Assembly (NCBI GenBank): GCA_035772785.1
Contig: JAOCPU010000077.1
Location: 42,732 to 106,731 of the forward strand
Length of the DNA stretch: 64,000 nt
Source: Phlebiopsis flavidoalba
Taxonomy: Eukaryota > Basidiomycota > Agaricomycetes > Polyporales > Phanerochaetaceae
Reading direction: 5' to 3'
Shown here: one piece after another, positions 12,630-23,514 of the stretch
Numbering within the stretch: the first letter of the stretch is position 1
Layout of the letters: the number at the start of each line of letters is the position of its first letter
Translations under genes and position numbers: made by a program
The notes under the pieces: generated by a model
Seen by the model: the letters and a program-made list of their open reading frames with translations, nothing else
What the model was told of the DNA's origin: nothing
The model's database searches: none

Positions 12630-13070
12630 ATGCCTTCCGACGAAGAGGTGAGTTTCATCTTACTTTGCACACGACCACACTCGCATGACTGACGCTTGTT
12701 CAGAGAACTGCTGCAGAAAACGCGCTGATAGATTATCTTCACCGAGTACGTCACATCTCTTCGCTGCGATAATCATCAAGCTCATGACGCGGCTGTCTCT
12801 TTTAGCACTGTGACCCTTCCCAAGAATACACACTGGTCAGAGTACGTCCGGATGACGTAGATTTTCTCGTGGAGGTACTGTTCTTGTTTATCTCATTGGT
12901 CGCCTGATCTCACTTGTGAGCCCAGGGCAAGACATGGCCCTTAGACTGGACACGATTTCTGCGTGAGACAAAGCCTGCCGTAGACCTCGATGATGGAGGT
13001 TAGTGGTATATGTCGCTCCATAAACTGATTTACTCACTGATCTTTCATAGCTCCTCAGCTTCGCCGCTGA
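12630..13070 (+). CDS. Small five-exon gene, unknown family, copy 1 (about 73 aa)
   Basis: I do not recognise this family. Five exons join in frame with canonical introns: 12630-12647 (MPSDEE), 12704-12745 (RTAAENALIDYLHR), 12806-12874 (HCDPSQEYTLVRVRPDD... ending FLVE), 12926-12998 (GKTWPLDWTRFLRETKPAVD...), 13051-13070 (PQLRR, stop). Donors are GTGAGT, GTACGT, GTACTG and GTTAGT; acceptors end in CAG or TAG. The product would be a soluble mixed-charge protein of about 73 residues with no signal or membrane segment. The downstream copy at 13694-14138 has the same MPSD start, the same 42-nt second and 73-nt fourth exons and similar residues, which strongly supports the model. An alternative last acceptor could extend the protein. 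Confidence 0.6.
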
Positions 13071-13693
13071 GTCTGTCCGCTTCCAGCACTCACTGTACAA
13101 GTATGCTCAGCTCTCATTGTAAAATAGCCGGCGCCGACAATTCCCTTATAGTCTCACTACTTGATCCCACCAAATGTCAGGGATTTTCGAAATATGTCTC
13201 TTGTTTCTGAAATACAGTTGCGCCTATTCTCTCTCCCGGTTTCTTGAACGTTTCCTTCTTTTAGACGACGGCGTGTGCTACCATTGTGGTGTTTATGGAC
13301 ACCCTCAGCAGCAGAGCCATGAGCATACTGCGTTATACGCGCCCAGGGCGTGCCTGATCGCCCGCGCAGTATGGCCTTCAGCGGACGATCTCTAAAACCA
13401 GGCTCAGTCAGGGGGTGTCTCTCCTGAGCCACCCCGAGTCGCTCGACGCCACAGCGCCTAAAGGCGTCTCCAGCCTCAGGCTCGCGGTTTCGTGCGCTAT
13501 CGGAGGGCGGTCGTCTGCCCTCTGGGACACGATTGCCTTAATTCGAACAAAGGAAAATTTCCACGGTAGTACGGTCATTGGATGTTTGAGTCATATAAAT
13601 ACTGTTCAGGATCACTATGGAGAGCTCGCAAGTGAGGAAATTTCCTGAACTGTAACGGCGTATTCACTCCATCTCCACTCGAGCGGGTACAAG

Positions 13694-14138
13694 ATGCCAA
13701 GCGATGTTGGTTTCAGCTTTTTTGCTCACTTGCGCACAGCTGATTGATCTCATGTAGATTGCTAAAGCTCTGGACGTTTTATTCGAATATATTCGAGAGG
13801 TGATTCATTCAAAGCGACCGAGCAGTCGGATATATCCACGATGTTCAATACTTACATTGACTTTTAGGTCTCAGACGCAAGAGAGGTAATTGTCACGCCA
13901 GAAGACTTGAATTATGTTCTCGGGGTAAATATTGGGCATCATGATTTCATGATGCGAGACGTCTGACTGGCTGGTCCGACTTTGAGCTAGGAGAATGGCC
14001 ACACGACATTGCCGCCTACCTTCGCAGGTCCCGTCCAGAAGTTGAAGTACAGGGAAGAAGTGAGCCCCCAGAACTCTCTCAAACAAACAAGCAGATTCTT
14101 ACCGTCCTCTAGCTGCTAAACTGAAGAGGACCTACTAG
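13694..14138 (+). CDS. Small five-exon gene, unknown family, copy 2 (about 69 aa)
   Basis: Tandem paralog of the gene at 12630. Exons 13694-13705 (MPSD), 13758-13799 (IAKALDVLFEYIRE, 42 nt as in copy 1), 13868-13924 (VSDAREVIVTPEDLNYVLG), 13987-14059 (73 nt as in copy 1; starts LGEWPHDIAAYLRRSRPE), 14113-14138 (AKLKRTY, stop). Intron phases match copy 1 (0,0,0,1). The fourth exon shares the pattern W-P-x-D-x3-[FY]-L-R-x-[ST]-[KR]-P-x-V with it. Two acceptors are weak (TTTGAG before exon 4, ATGTAG before exon 2). Function unknown. Divergence between copies with preserved frame suggests selection rather than recent duplication. Confidence 0.5.
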
Positions 14139-14506
14139 ATTGAGATATCTTATGAAGATGTGTTCGATTGGATCCAGTGGGCTGACACATTGGATGCCCT
14201 AGTAGTACTTTTTCTACATCTCTAGCATGTATTTTCGTCATTTCCATCGACCCGGAATATCATTAGGGGAAGAGATTAGCCCAATATGGGTTCAGCTTTG
14301 AAGGTCATCAAACGGGCAGCTTCCCGAAGTCCGCTTGTGCTCGCAGAATCTTTACAGCCGAGTTATTTCGTATCATACACCTGATTGCTATTCTTCGAGT
14401 TTCGATCGTGCAATGGGTGAAGCAAATCACGCTCTACACCTTAATTCGTCTTTTTAGGAATTTCTTTACTCGCGCCCTGTGTCACAGTAAGCGTATTTCA
14501 ACCGGA

Positions 14507-15175
14507 TTAAAGGTCTATCGCACACCTATCCAGAACATCATCCAAGCAGTCTTCAATTTCCTCCTTGTCGCTGCGCCGACATCTACGAATGTGCTGAAGG
14601 AGACCTGTCAACGTCGAGAACATGTCGCCGCATCCGTCCCATTCATCGGTAACTTTGCACTTGTATATTGGGTGGTCATGGACAGGGCTCCGGAGGTGTG
14701 CAATAAGGGACCAGGGTTTTGGCCACGTCGACTTGCAGGTTTCACATTCATATTCAGAGCCGTTGTAGAGCTCGTGAACCTCGTCGTCATCGTCAAAAGC
14801 CGGAATCGGTACTTTGCGCTTGTACACGCCGTATTGGCACGGGGTACGGTAAACTTTGCTACCCGCTATGACGAACCGCCTCAGCGGGCTGTTCAGGATG
14901 TAGCTGTCGAACTGTCTGCGTGACATGCGTTCGTGCGGCTTGGCGACAATGTGCAGCACAATATTCGTGTTTGACGCGCATTTGAAGTTGCACTCAGGAA
15001 TTGGACATGCGAAGAGGCCGTCCAAGTGCATCTGGCGATGTTGGCCGGGCTGGTTCGGTCGACGAAAACTATGGTTTGGCTTACAGTTGTGACACGTGAA
15101 GTGGTGCTCTGGCTTATTGTTTTTGTGTGTAGAGACGATGATTTATAGAAAACCTACACTCCACAAGTCAGCCAC
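14507..15175 (-). CDS. C2H2 zinc-finger protein A
   Basis: Presumed nuclear nucleic-acid-binding protein of a basidiomycete C2H2 family present in several copies here. Reading from high to low coordinates: finger FTCHNCKPNHSFRRPNQ.. (about 15100), finger FACPIPECNFKCASNTNIVLH (about 15000), a linker with SKVYR and KVPIPAFDDDD, then YECETCKSTWPKPWSLIAHL and a final WDGCGDMFSTLTGLLQHI, ending at 14507. The frame from about 15130 to the stop is open. A 2-base deletion relative to the copy near 21650 and a stop interrupt the 5' side, so the start is not resolved. A TATA sequence lies upstream at 15270-15277. Confidence 0.65.
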
Positions 15176-16092
15176 ACCTCATAGCAGAGGCTCAAGAGTC
15201 CCTGACCTGACAAAGAGGTGAACGTGGGGAGATGGCGCAAGTATGAGGCCGGCCATTCGACATTGGGATCTTTATAGGTCGGCGGATTCCGAAGAAGGGT
15301 CACCGCATATATTTCCGTGAGAATCCGGGCGTGTGCACGACGAGTATATTCTGTACGGGAGGGGTACCGTCCAGTGATGGCGTACGCGGTACGAAGCCGA
15401 GCGGACACACGGTCTAAATCAGATGTGCGGACTCATAGAGGGCCAGATGGTTATTGTCTTCAAAAGAACGTCAGTTGGTGACGCGAGCAGGCGTGTTCGT
15501 CGTGGGACGAGTAATAGCATGAATCAGATACCTCGGACGTGAACCTCTTCAATCGCGTCTAACAAGTGGCCTTCAATGAGTAAGAATTTATTAATTGTCA
15601 GACTTGCGACACGGTATGCCAGAAAATATCAGTGAGATCTTTAATTGCGATACTCACTTCGAGAAACTTGACAAAAACGAGCGTTTTCATTACCTGTTGG
15701 TGATGAATAGGTAGGTCGATTAGAGTTAACTCAACTCGTTCAAAAGAGGCTGTAAACCCGAGGCGATCTCCCGTCTATCTGCTTCACCGCGACACCCGCC
15801 GCTCTTGCAGTGCTGAAGGAGGTGTCCAAGAGTTGAATAAATGCTACCACACCCGTCCCAGCTTTCTGAGTCCTTGCCCTTGTAGATCTTTTCGTCGTGT
15901 ATCGGGCTGCGAAAATGAGCCAAAACCGAAACGCGCTGAGAGTATGTAGCTTCACAGCGATCACATTCGTATTCAGAGCCGTTCCAGAAGTCTACCGCGT
16001 CCCATTCCTCGAACGTCCTGATAGGTACCTTCCATTGATAGGTACCGTCTTCCCGATATACTCTGCTGCCGGCCACGACAACTCGACGCGCT
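15020..16092. repeat. Segmental direct repeat, copy 1
   Basis: Roughly 1.07 kb that recurs in the same orientation at 21538-22575. Shared blocks include caagtgcatctggcgatgtt (15023 and 21541), the TATA region, and the last exon of a zinc-finger gene. Similarity stops abruptly inside zinc-finger A on one side and inside zinc-finger B on the other. Confidence 0.8.
15270..15277 (-). promoter_or_regulatory. TATA box upstream of zinc-finger A
   Basis: CTATAAAG on the minus strand, about 100 bp upstream of the first zinc-finger codons. It is kept as CTATAAAG at 21791-21798 in the duplicated segment. Confidence 0.4.
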
Positions 16093-16196
16093 AGTGTGAG
16101 CTTGCTGTAGATAGTCGGTAACGACGGCAGCGGCTGAGGTCGTCGTAGAGCGAAGCGGAAAACCTCGCCCTCTCCCTCAAGCGCTCGGCTGGACAC
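15726..16196 (-). pseudogene. C2H2 zinc-finger protein B, 5'-truncated
   Basis: Only the C-terminal part of the family is present: SRVYREDGTYQWKVPIRTF, YECDRCEATYSQRVSVLAHF, GCGSIYSTLGHLLQHC, LLNELS and stop at 15726. It matches zinc-finger C (22224-23151) almost base for base up to about 16092, where homology ends inside the gene and unrelated GC-rich sequence follows. The fragment therefore lacks its first fingers. One finger residue is changed (KIYKGK here, KIYKCK in copy C). It is the end of the duplicated segment rather than a complete gene. Confidence 0.7.
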
Positions 16197-17576
16197 CAGG
16201 TGCAGGCCTGTGCAGGCATCACGTGCTCGGCTTGCCCTTCGGATTTAATTGTACGCTGAAAATTCGGCGCGCCTTCGGCGCGCCTTCGGCGCTTCTCCCT
16301 CCCCTGCCAAATAGCGTTGGGTGTCAGTGACACGTCACAGCGGCCGTACCGGATGGGGGTGTTACCGTGACACATTTGAACCGTACGGTGTACCGGATGA
16401 GCAGCGCTCGAGCAGCGGTGGTCGTAAAACTATAGTAGTACGCGAAACATGCTGATGCACATGCGGGTTGTACAAGGTCAGGCTGATACGGTATCAATAC
16501 TTGAGCCATTGAAGCCCGCCGCCGCTTCTGTTCATCAAAGCACACCAGCTCTTCTCGTGTACACTGTGTGGTGCCTTGGTCCTCTCACTCTGTCCCCAAT
16601 GTGTTCAATCTTACCTTTCTCTTCATTCAGTGTTAGTTTCGTAGAATCCGGCGAAGCTTTCAGAGCTTTCAAGATGGACAGATTGGAGAAGGGAACGCAA
16701 AGGTTTGGATTCAACGATCCGATGACTTTTGACGCACTGAAAGCTTTGACTGCGTCAGTTCTCCTCACGATATCCTCGTGCACGCCTCACGCAAGTCGTT
16801 CCTAGTCAGGTCTTACTGGGATGCCGGGAAACGCGGGTACTGCTTCTACGACGCAGGAAGTCGCCCTCGTTTCCTCCGCCGAAGAGATAAAGTCGCGATC
16901 CAACACAACTTCACCAACGGCATACCCTCAGAGGTGCACGACACTCACCTCACCCCTCCTAGCCCTTCTATATAGATACCTGTGGCACTGGTCGCTCGAC
17001 AGGCCCTTCTACCTGTAGCAGCGTGAGCTCAAACATGCTGGACAACACGTGTTTCACGACGCCCCGAACTTGCGTCCCCCGAGCAAGGCAATTCATCCAC
17101 TGCTTCTCCCCCAGCATTGGCGCCTGAACCGATTCAGGGTATCTCTCATATTGATGCATCTACGAAACAACCTGCATCATCAGTCGATCTTGAAGATCCC
17201 CTCTTCCAGCGTGTCAAACAAATAGTTTGAAGAGGTTCTCCGGTCTAAGACTGAAAGTGGCGCTGCCTCGTCTTGCGTGTCTCCCCCTCACCCCGAACAT
17301 GCCGTACCACATGAATATTCCGGTAATGTGAGCCCTCTATGAATCCGCCGGGCAGCCCGCACGCGAAGCGAGACACACAAGGTAACGCGGTTCACCACGA
17401 CCCAAGTCCGTACTCTTAGCAAGAGGTCGCTCGCTAACCATAAAAAAACCACGTCTCTCATAGCCGCAAATGTCCGAACAGCTCAGGACACACCTCATCT
17501 CCACGCTCACTCGCAAACGTCGCCGCTTTCAACAGTCATCGATCGTGGCGATGATTTCGTCAGACGGAATGATGTT
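16197..17576. other. No recognisable gene; short GC repeat at about 16266-16292
   Basis: Contains the tandem motif gcgcgccttcg (about 16266-16292) and scattered short open frames on both strands without family motifs. The part after 17100 may hold 5' sequence of the DUF2235 gene, but no start is evident. Confidence 0.35.
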
Positions 17577-20500
17577 GTGCGCATCGTCGAAGAAATAATC
17601 CAATCAAAAGCCGACAACGCAGGGCCATTCTCACCTGGAGATGCTAAGCCCTCCCCTTCGATGCGCGCACAGAACGAGACAAAAGAAACGTATGACCCTG
17701 GTTGTAGGTGCTACAGGAGCCCGGGTGCCAGGGGCCGAAATCTGGTGGTCTGCATTGACGGAACCGCTAACCAAGTCGGCGTCAATGTAAGTGTCGCTCT
17801 ACTCTTCAACGCGGAACATAAACTAACGAGCGATACATCACTTGTAGAATAGCAATGTCGTCGAGCTCTACAGCCCGTCTAGATAAAGACGCAACTCAGC
17901 ATGTCTACTATAACAGCGGCATCGGCACATTCGCCAAGAACTCAAACACGCTTGCTGGATGGAAGGAGAGGATTGACGAACGCATGGGACATGGCGGTCG
18001 CTTGGTGTGTGTCTCACGTAACATAAATTTCATTACGTGTACCTCATTGGGCTTGACAGGAATTTGAAGAAGGGTGTCCTGAGTGCCTACAAGTGGCTCT
18101 GTGACAACTACATACCCCGGCGATCGGATTTTTCTTTTTGGTCAGTCATCATACGCTGATCCTGCTTATCTCTGCTCATGTCCTATATATATTCAATAGG
18201 CTTTTCTCGCGGCGCATATCAAGTCCGCATGATTGCGGGGATGATTAGAAAGGCATGCGTATCAATATCACATCTCGAGCGAATCATTCTTAAGGTTGGT
18301 GTAGGTTGGACTCCTGCGCAAAGGTCATGACGATCAAATTGCCTTGTATGACAAATCGCACGGATTTTAGACAAGCGACTGATGCATTTGCAGTGCCTAC
18401 GAGCGCTACCTAGACACCGGCCGCAGCTCCAGGCTCTGGCCATGGACATTGAAAGCAGTCGGGCTCTACAACGAAAAGGAACCATACAGAACGCATGATG
18501 AAGACCTGGACGTTCAAACAGACGCTTTCGCATGAGCACGCTACCGTTCACTTTGTCGTGTGTCTGGTATGTGTCGCACTTTGATCTAACCACTTGAGTT
18601 GGTGATTTAATGAGCTATCCAGGGACACTGTGTCTTCGGTTGGCATCACGCGTGGCAAGAGTTTTCCAGAGACAGTCGATGGTATGATCAATGTATGCTA
18701 TTGTCGCCACGCTATCTCTCTGGACGACCCACGTGAGAAGTTCCTTCCTGAGTACGTCAACGGCGGCGCGGGTCCTGCCTATTCACGCAGACTCATGAGA
18801 CCAGAGACTTGGGTGGAGCGTAGGCGATCCGGAAGCTACAGTCAGGTTAAGGAGGTGTGGTTCGTTGGATCACATTCAGACATGTAAGATCTCTAGATCA
18901 CCCAGTTTCTGGAGTACTGACTGTGTCAATCAGTGGAGGCCCTGGAATCTCGGGAAACGTGCAGCTTGATAGCTTTGGACCGTCGCTGCGATGGATGCTC
19001 TATGAGTCCCTCAAACATGGGGCTGAGGGTGAAATTGACTGTCAAGAGATGGGGTCCCCCAGAGTTTCACTCCTCCATGACAAAGATCTGGCGTATCCTG
19101 GAGATAATCCCCTTCCGTCGGCTTACATATAAACATGAAGACGACCCTGACAGAACCAAGCGATGGTACGTACTCACGAGGTTATACACCGTCTCTGACC
19201 ATATCAACTCCCTTGCTAGGCCCCCTCACCGCTCGCGCGGGCGGCGTATGCAAAAAAGGTCAACTCATTCATGAGTCAGTAGTCAGCTACATGAAGGAAC
19301 ATCCAGACTACACACCAGCTGCGCAAGGCCCATACGACAGCTATGATCGCCGCTTCAAATGGGATGATCTTCGCAATCTACGGGACGCATTGGATCAAGA
19401 GTTTATTGAAAAAGACGCAGATCCGCCAGCTGTCGAGATTCTCACACAACTGCGTAATGCGGCACGCTCAGATAGTGGCACCATGGTGAATGACTTGGCA
19501 CGGCTGGATGACTTGACTTCAACCGGTAGGTGGCCAGCTTTTAGCTCACATTCGCTGTTGATTGAGTACTTCTCGTTTCCAGTGCGTGGAGGTTTGCCAG
19601 TCAATTATTGACACTGTCACTCGCGGAAGCTCAGAGCTTCTTTTTGAAGCCCTCGAACACACAGTGAGGTCTATCCACACCTCCGGCTCCGACGAGCTCC
19701 AGCGCCGAGCGATCAACACCATTGTCACGGCCCTAGCCGTTTTCCCTTCCGTACCCGACACTGTTCCAAAAATATGCAGAATCTAAGCTTCGGGAATGGC
19801 TGGTTCATGCAGAGCCGGACAACCGGAACAATATTATTCAAGTCTTCCGTGGCGACTTTCACTCCAAATATTCTGGGCACTCGGGGGTAGTATTCTCAGT
19901 GGCATACTCACCAGACGGGAGACATATCGCGTCTGGATCTGGTGACAACACCATCCGACTCTGGGATGCTCAAACAGGCCACCCAGTCGGCCACCCTCTG
20001 CAAGGACACACCGGCGAGGTCAACGCAGTCACATTTTCGCCCGACGCGACACGCGTTTGCTTCTGCATCAGACGACCACACCATCCGGATCTGGGACGTG
20101 GCAACACAGCGGGCAGTTGGTTCACCTCTCACCGGACATGACCATTGGGTATCCTCGCTCGCGTTCTCCCCAGACAGCAGACACATTTTTTCTGGCTCGG
20201 GGGACGAGACGGTGCGGGTATGGGAGGTGGAGACGGGCGCGCGCAGTGGGAGAGCCGTTTCACGGGCACATGGGTAATGTCCGGTCTGTTGCGCTCTCGC
20301 CTGACGGGACGCAGGTTGCCTCGGGGTCGTGGGACAAGACGGTTCGTATATGGGACATCGAGACGCGTGAGGCGGTCAGGGTGCTCGAGGGGCATTCTGA
20401 CTATGTCCGGAGCGTCGTCTTTACGCCGGACGGAAGACGCGTCGTCTCGGCCTCCGATGACCAGACGATCCGGGTCTGGGATGTCGAGTCGGGCAAGACT

Positions 20501-20782
20501 GTCCTAGATCCGCCCCTCCGCCATGAAGGCTGGGTGCGTTCTGTTGCAGTCTCAGCCGACGGCAAGTACATCGCCTCGGGAGGGAACGACAAGATGATCT
20601 GGCTGCGGAATGCGCAGACGGGGATGACTGTTGGTGAGCCGCTACGCGGACACACGCACGTGGTCTCGTCGGTTGCGTTCTCACCGGATGGTCAGCGAGT
20701 TGTGTCAGGTTCGGATGATAAAACACTCATGATATGGAATATGCCTTGGACTCCCGCTAGCAATGAAGCCCGTGCGCCGTAG
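17577..20782 (+). CDS. DUF2235 hydrolase-WD40 repeat fusion protein
   Basis: Predicted alpha/beta-hydrolase-like domain (DUF2235, related to bacterial Tle1 phospholipase effectors) followed by a beta-propeller. Order: [13 protein letters not shown] (about 17735), intron 17787-17847, NVVELY and [13 protein letters not shown], then FLFGFSRGAY. Its nucleophile motif G-x-S-x-G is assembled across intron 18141-18199. Next come [17 protein letters not shown] (about 18625), [12 protein letters not shown] across intron 18884-18933, PSLRWM, a linker [16 protein letters not shown] (about 19265-19320), then at least five WD40 units (19884-20760) such as [12 protein letters not shown] and [12 protein letters not shown]. 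The Ser, Asp and His motif regions are all visible. Single-base insertions break the frame at 17874-17876, 18115-18118, 19768-19772, near 20045 and near 20240. The true start is uncertain; an ATG at 17661 is plausible. The substrate is unknown. Confidence 0.8.
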
Positions 20783-21537
20783 CACTTGACATCCTCGCTA
20801 TTGTACCCTACACGTCGCTTCCATCTACCTATCACTGGTCATGTAGTTGCATACTTATTAGATATTGCACATTAGCTCATCCCTACACTCAAGTCCGCCG
20901 TTATGAAGACACAGGAGACGGAATGTTTGCACGACAATCAGTGTAATAGTCTTACAATCAATATATTACACTGGTTCATCTTGGCCTTTTACAAACACAT
21001 TATCCTTTACATTTGCGCGGACTCGGACTCAAGAAACTGCTGCTATCTCGCGTCAAATATCAAATTCTCTTGTATCTGGCGACTGGTGTCGTCTAAGGGG
21101 ATAGCGGGGACATCCTTGCTTCGCAGGGCTGTCCTCCAGAGCGCATACATACATCCATATGAATGGCCGGTGAATGTGCGAACTTACCTTCCAGGTCCGC
21201 AACTTGAGGGATCGATCACCTCATCGTCGCGGCCTCCAAGAACTCGACGTAAGGCCGAGCCTCACGTCGATCTGAATACGAAGGCGTACAGCTCCAACAC
21301 CCGTCTTCAGTTTCCGAAACATCAGCGTCGTATAGGCACGGCAATGATAAGTAGACGCGAACCTTGACTGCTACATTCAAGGAGCATTCATCCTCTGAGA
21401 TGTGGCGCGTACGCATCGCGCGCTCTTGAGCAGTAGTGGCAAGACTTGTGAGGGCGCCGATGATCTAGAGACCTCGGCTATATGCGTAATATGCATCAAT
21501 GTACGTATCTTCAACACAATGACGGAACCGTCGAGAC
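20783..21537. other. Intergenic stretch without recognisable gene
   Basis: Short open frames only. It separates the end of the WD40 gene from the second copy of the duplicated segment. Confidence 0.35.
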
Positions 21538-22575
21538 GTCCAAGTGCATCTGGCGATGTTGGCCGGGCCGGTATTGTCAATGAAAACCGTGCTTCGGCTT
21601 ACAGTTGTGACACGTGAAACGGCACTCGGGCTTATTGCGTTTTTGCAGAGACGATGATTTGCAGAACACCTGCGCTTCACAAGTCAGCCGCACCTCATAG
21701 CAGGAGTGATAGAGTCCCTGACCTGACAACGGACGTGAGTGAACGTGGGGAGATGGCGCAAGTATGAGGCCGACCGTTCGACATTGTGGCCTTTATAGGC
21801 CGGCGGATTCCGAAGAAGGTTCACTGCACATATTTCCGTGAGAATCCGGGCGTGTGCACGACGAGTATATTCTGCACAGGAGGGGTGCCGTTCAGTGACG
21901 GCGTACGCGATACAAAGCCGAGCGGACGCACGGTCTAAATCAGATGTGCGGACTTCGTCAGTTCACAACGCGAGCAGGTGTGTTCATCGTGCGACGAGCA
22001 ATAACGTGAATCAAATACCTCGGACGTGAATCACTTCAATCGCATCTAATAGGTAGCCTTCAATGAGTAAGAATTTATTGAATCATTGATTGTCGGACTA
22101 GCAACACGATGGGCCAGAAACTATCAGGGAGATCATCTCTAATTGCGAAACTCACTTCGGAAAACTTGACAAAAACGAGCGTTTCCACTACCTGTCGATG
22201 ATGAATAGGTAGGTCGATTAAAGTTAACTCAACTCGTTCAAAAGGGACTGTAAACCCGAAGCGATCTCTATTCTATCTGCTTCACCACGACACCCACTCT
22301 TGCAGTGCTGAAGGAGGTGTCCTAGAGTCGAGTAAGTGTTGCCACACCCGTCCCAGCCTTCTGAGTCCTTGCACTTGTAGATTTTCTCGTCGTGTATCGG
22401 GCTGCGAAGATGAGCTAAAATCGACATACGTTGAGCGTATGTAGCTTCACAGCGATCACATTCGTATTCAGAGCCGTTCCAGAAAGTCTACCGCGTCCCA
22501 TTCCTCAAACGTCCTGATAGATATCTTCCGTTGATAGATCCCGTCTTCCCGATACACCTTGCTGCCCGCCACGAC
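21538..22575. repeat. Segmental direct repeat, copy 2
   Basis: Second copy of the 15020-16092 segment, same orientation, with scattered substitutions and small indels. It contains the remnant finger at about 21541-21720, the TATA region at 21791-21798 and the 3' part of zinc-finger C. Confidence 0.8.
21541..21720 (-). pseudogene. C2H2 zinc-finger remnant
   Basis: Counterpart of the 5' part of zinc-finger A. The minus strand reads YEVRLTCEAQVFCKSSSLQK, then FTCHNCKPKHGFH and a stop. Homology ends near 21540, where the rest of the gene is missing. It shows the frame that zinc-finger A has lost at its 5' side. Confidence 0.5.
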
Positions 22576-23151
22576 GACTCGACGCAAGGAGCTGTTTAAG
22601 ACGTGGTCGTCGAACTCGATACGGGTCAAGTTCCGGTGAGGTTTTGGCGATGATGTGAAGTACGACGTCGGTCCACGAAGGAAATTTCTTGTGACATCCT
22701 GAGACAGGACACACAAATCTCCTGGGAAGATGTGTGCGGCGGTGCTGGTCCAAGTTGTTCTGATTCTGAAAAGCGTCGCCGCATTTATCGCAGGCAAAGT
22801 GGCGTTTCTCCACATTATGTGTATGGAGATCGCGAGGCGTCCTGAATGCCTGAAATACATCGTTGAAGTGCGTCGACCGCTGAATTTGAAGTTGCTCACC
22901 GTCTTGCATGGGGGACACCACGGATGTGCCGTTCGAAAGTGCTCAATGATCGGTGCACCTATGCCATGATCATCTTCACAGAAGATGCAGTAGCCATGGT
23001 AGTTGGTATAATGTTGACTGAGTTCTGTAGCTGTCGCATAGTCCGCTGCGCACTTCTTGCATATGTGATGTCTAGGAGAGTTACGTCTATGCTGCGCCAA
23101 AGCTCCTGGTGCGCTTGAGAGGGTCCGGTCACAACGGGAGCAGTAAGACAT
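22224..23151 (-). CDS. C2H2 zinc-finger protein C
   Basis: Most complete member of its subfamily. From the ATG at 23151: MSYCSRCDRTLSSAP, ICKKCAADYATATELSQHY, CIFCEDDHGIG, CPPCKT, then intron 22850-22899 (50 bp, GTGAGC...TTTCAG). Removing it completes the finger CPPCKTAFRTPRDLHTH. Then FACDKCGDAFQNQNNLDQH, FVCPVSGCHKKFPSWTDVVLH, linker SKVYREDGIYQRKISIRTF, and the last two fingers to the stop at 22224. Two frame breaks remain, both one extra A on the coding strand in a run: at 22642-22645 and at 22483-22485, where copy B has one base fewer. Likely a nuclear DNA-binding protein; target unknown. Confidence 0.75.
22850..22899 (-). other. Intron of zinc-finger C
   Basis: Fifty-bp GTGAGC...TTTCAG intron. 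Splicing joins CPPCKT to AFRTPRDLHTH and forms a standard C2H2 finger. Confidence 0.75.
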
Positions 23152-23413
23152 GACCCTGGGTAGTAAACCAGGCCCTGCGATGCCTGAATTGTTCAAAGAG
23201 AGGGGAGGAGGAAGGCGTTATGTGCGGGCGTAGGAAGGGGGTAATTTACGCGTCCGGCTTATCCATTGATATTTAGCAAATAAAATTTAAAATATTAACA
23301 TACGCACGAGGTATACCGCGAACAGCGAGCGCATTGACACAAAATTAATGCATGCATTCGGACGAACGGACCCTATTATAATACACGACGGGGCTTTGAA
23401 GCCGAGCCAGAGT

Positions 23414-23433
23414 GGGGGGGGGGGGGGGGGGGG
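23414..23433. repeat. Poly(G) tract, 20 bases
   Basis: Twenty consecutive G between zinc-finger C and zinc-finger D, about 260 bp upstream of gene C. Confidence 0.9.
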
Positions 23434-23514
23434 AAACAAAAAAACTACACAAAGGTGACTCTGTAGAGAGGAAAGACTGCGAAGAAAGGTCCCAATTGTC
23501 AGCATAAAGAGCGG

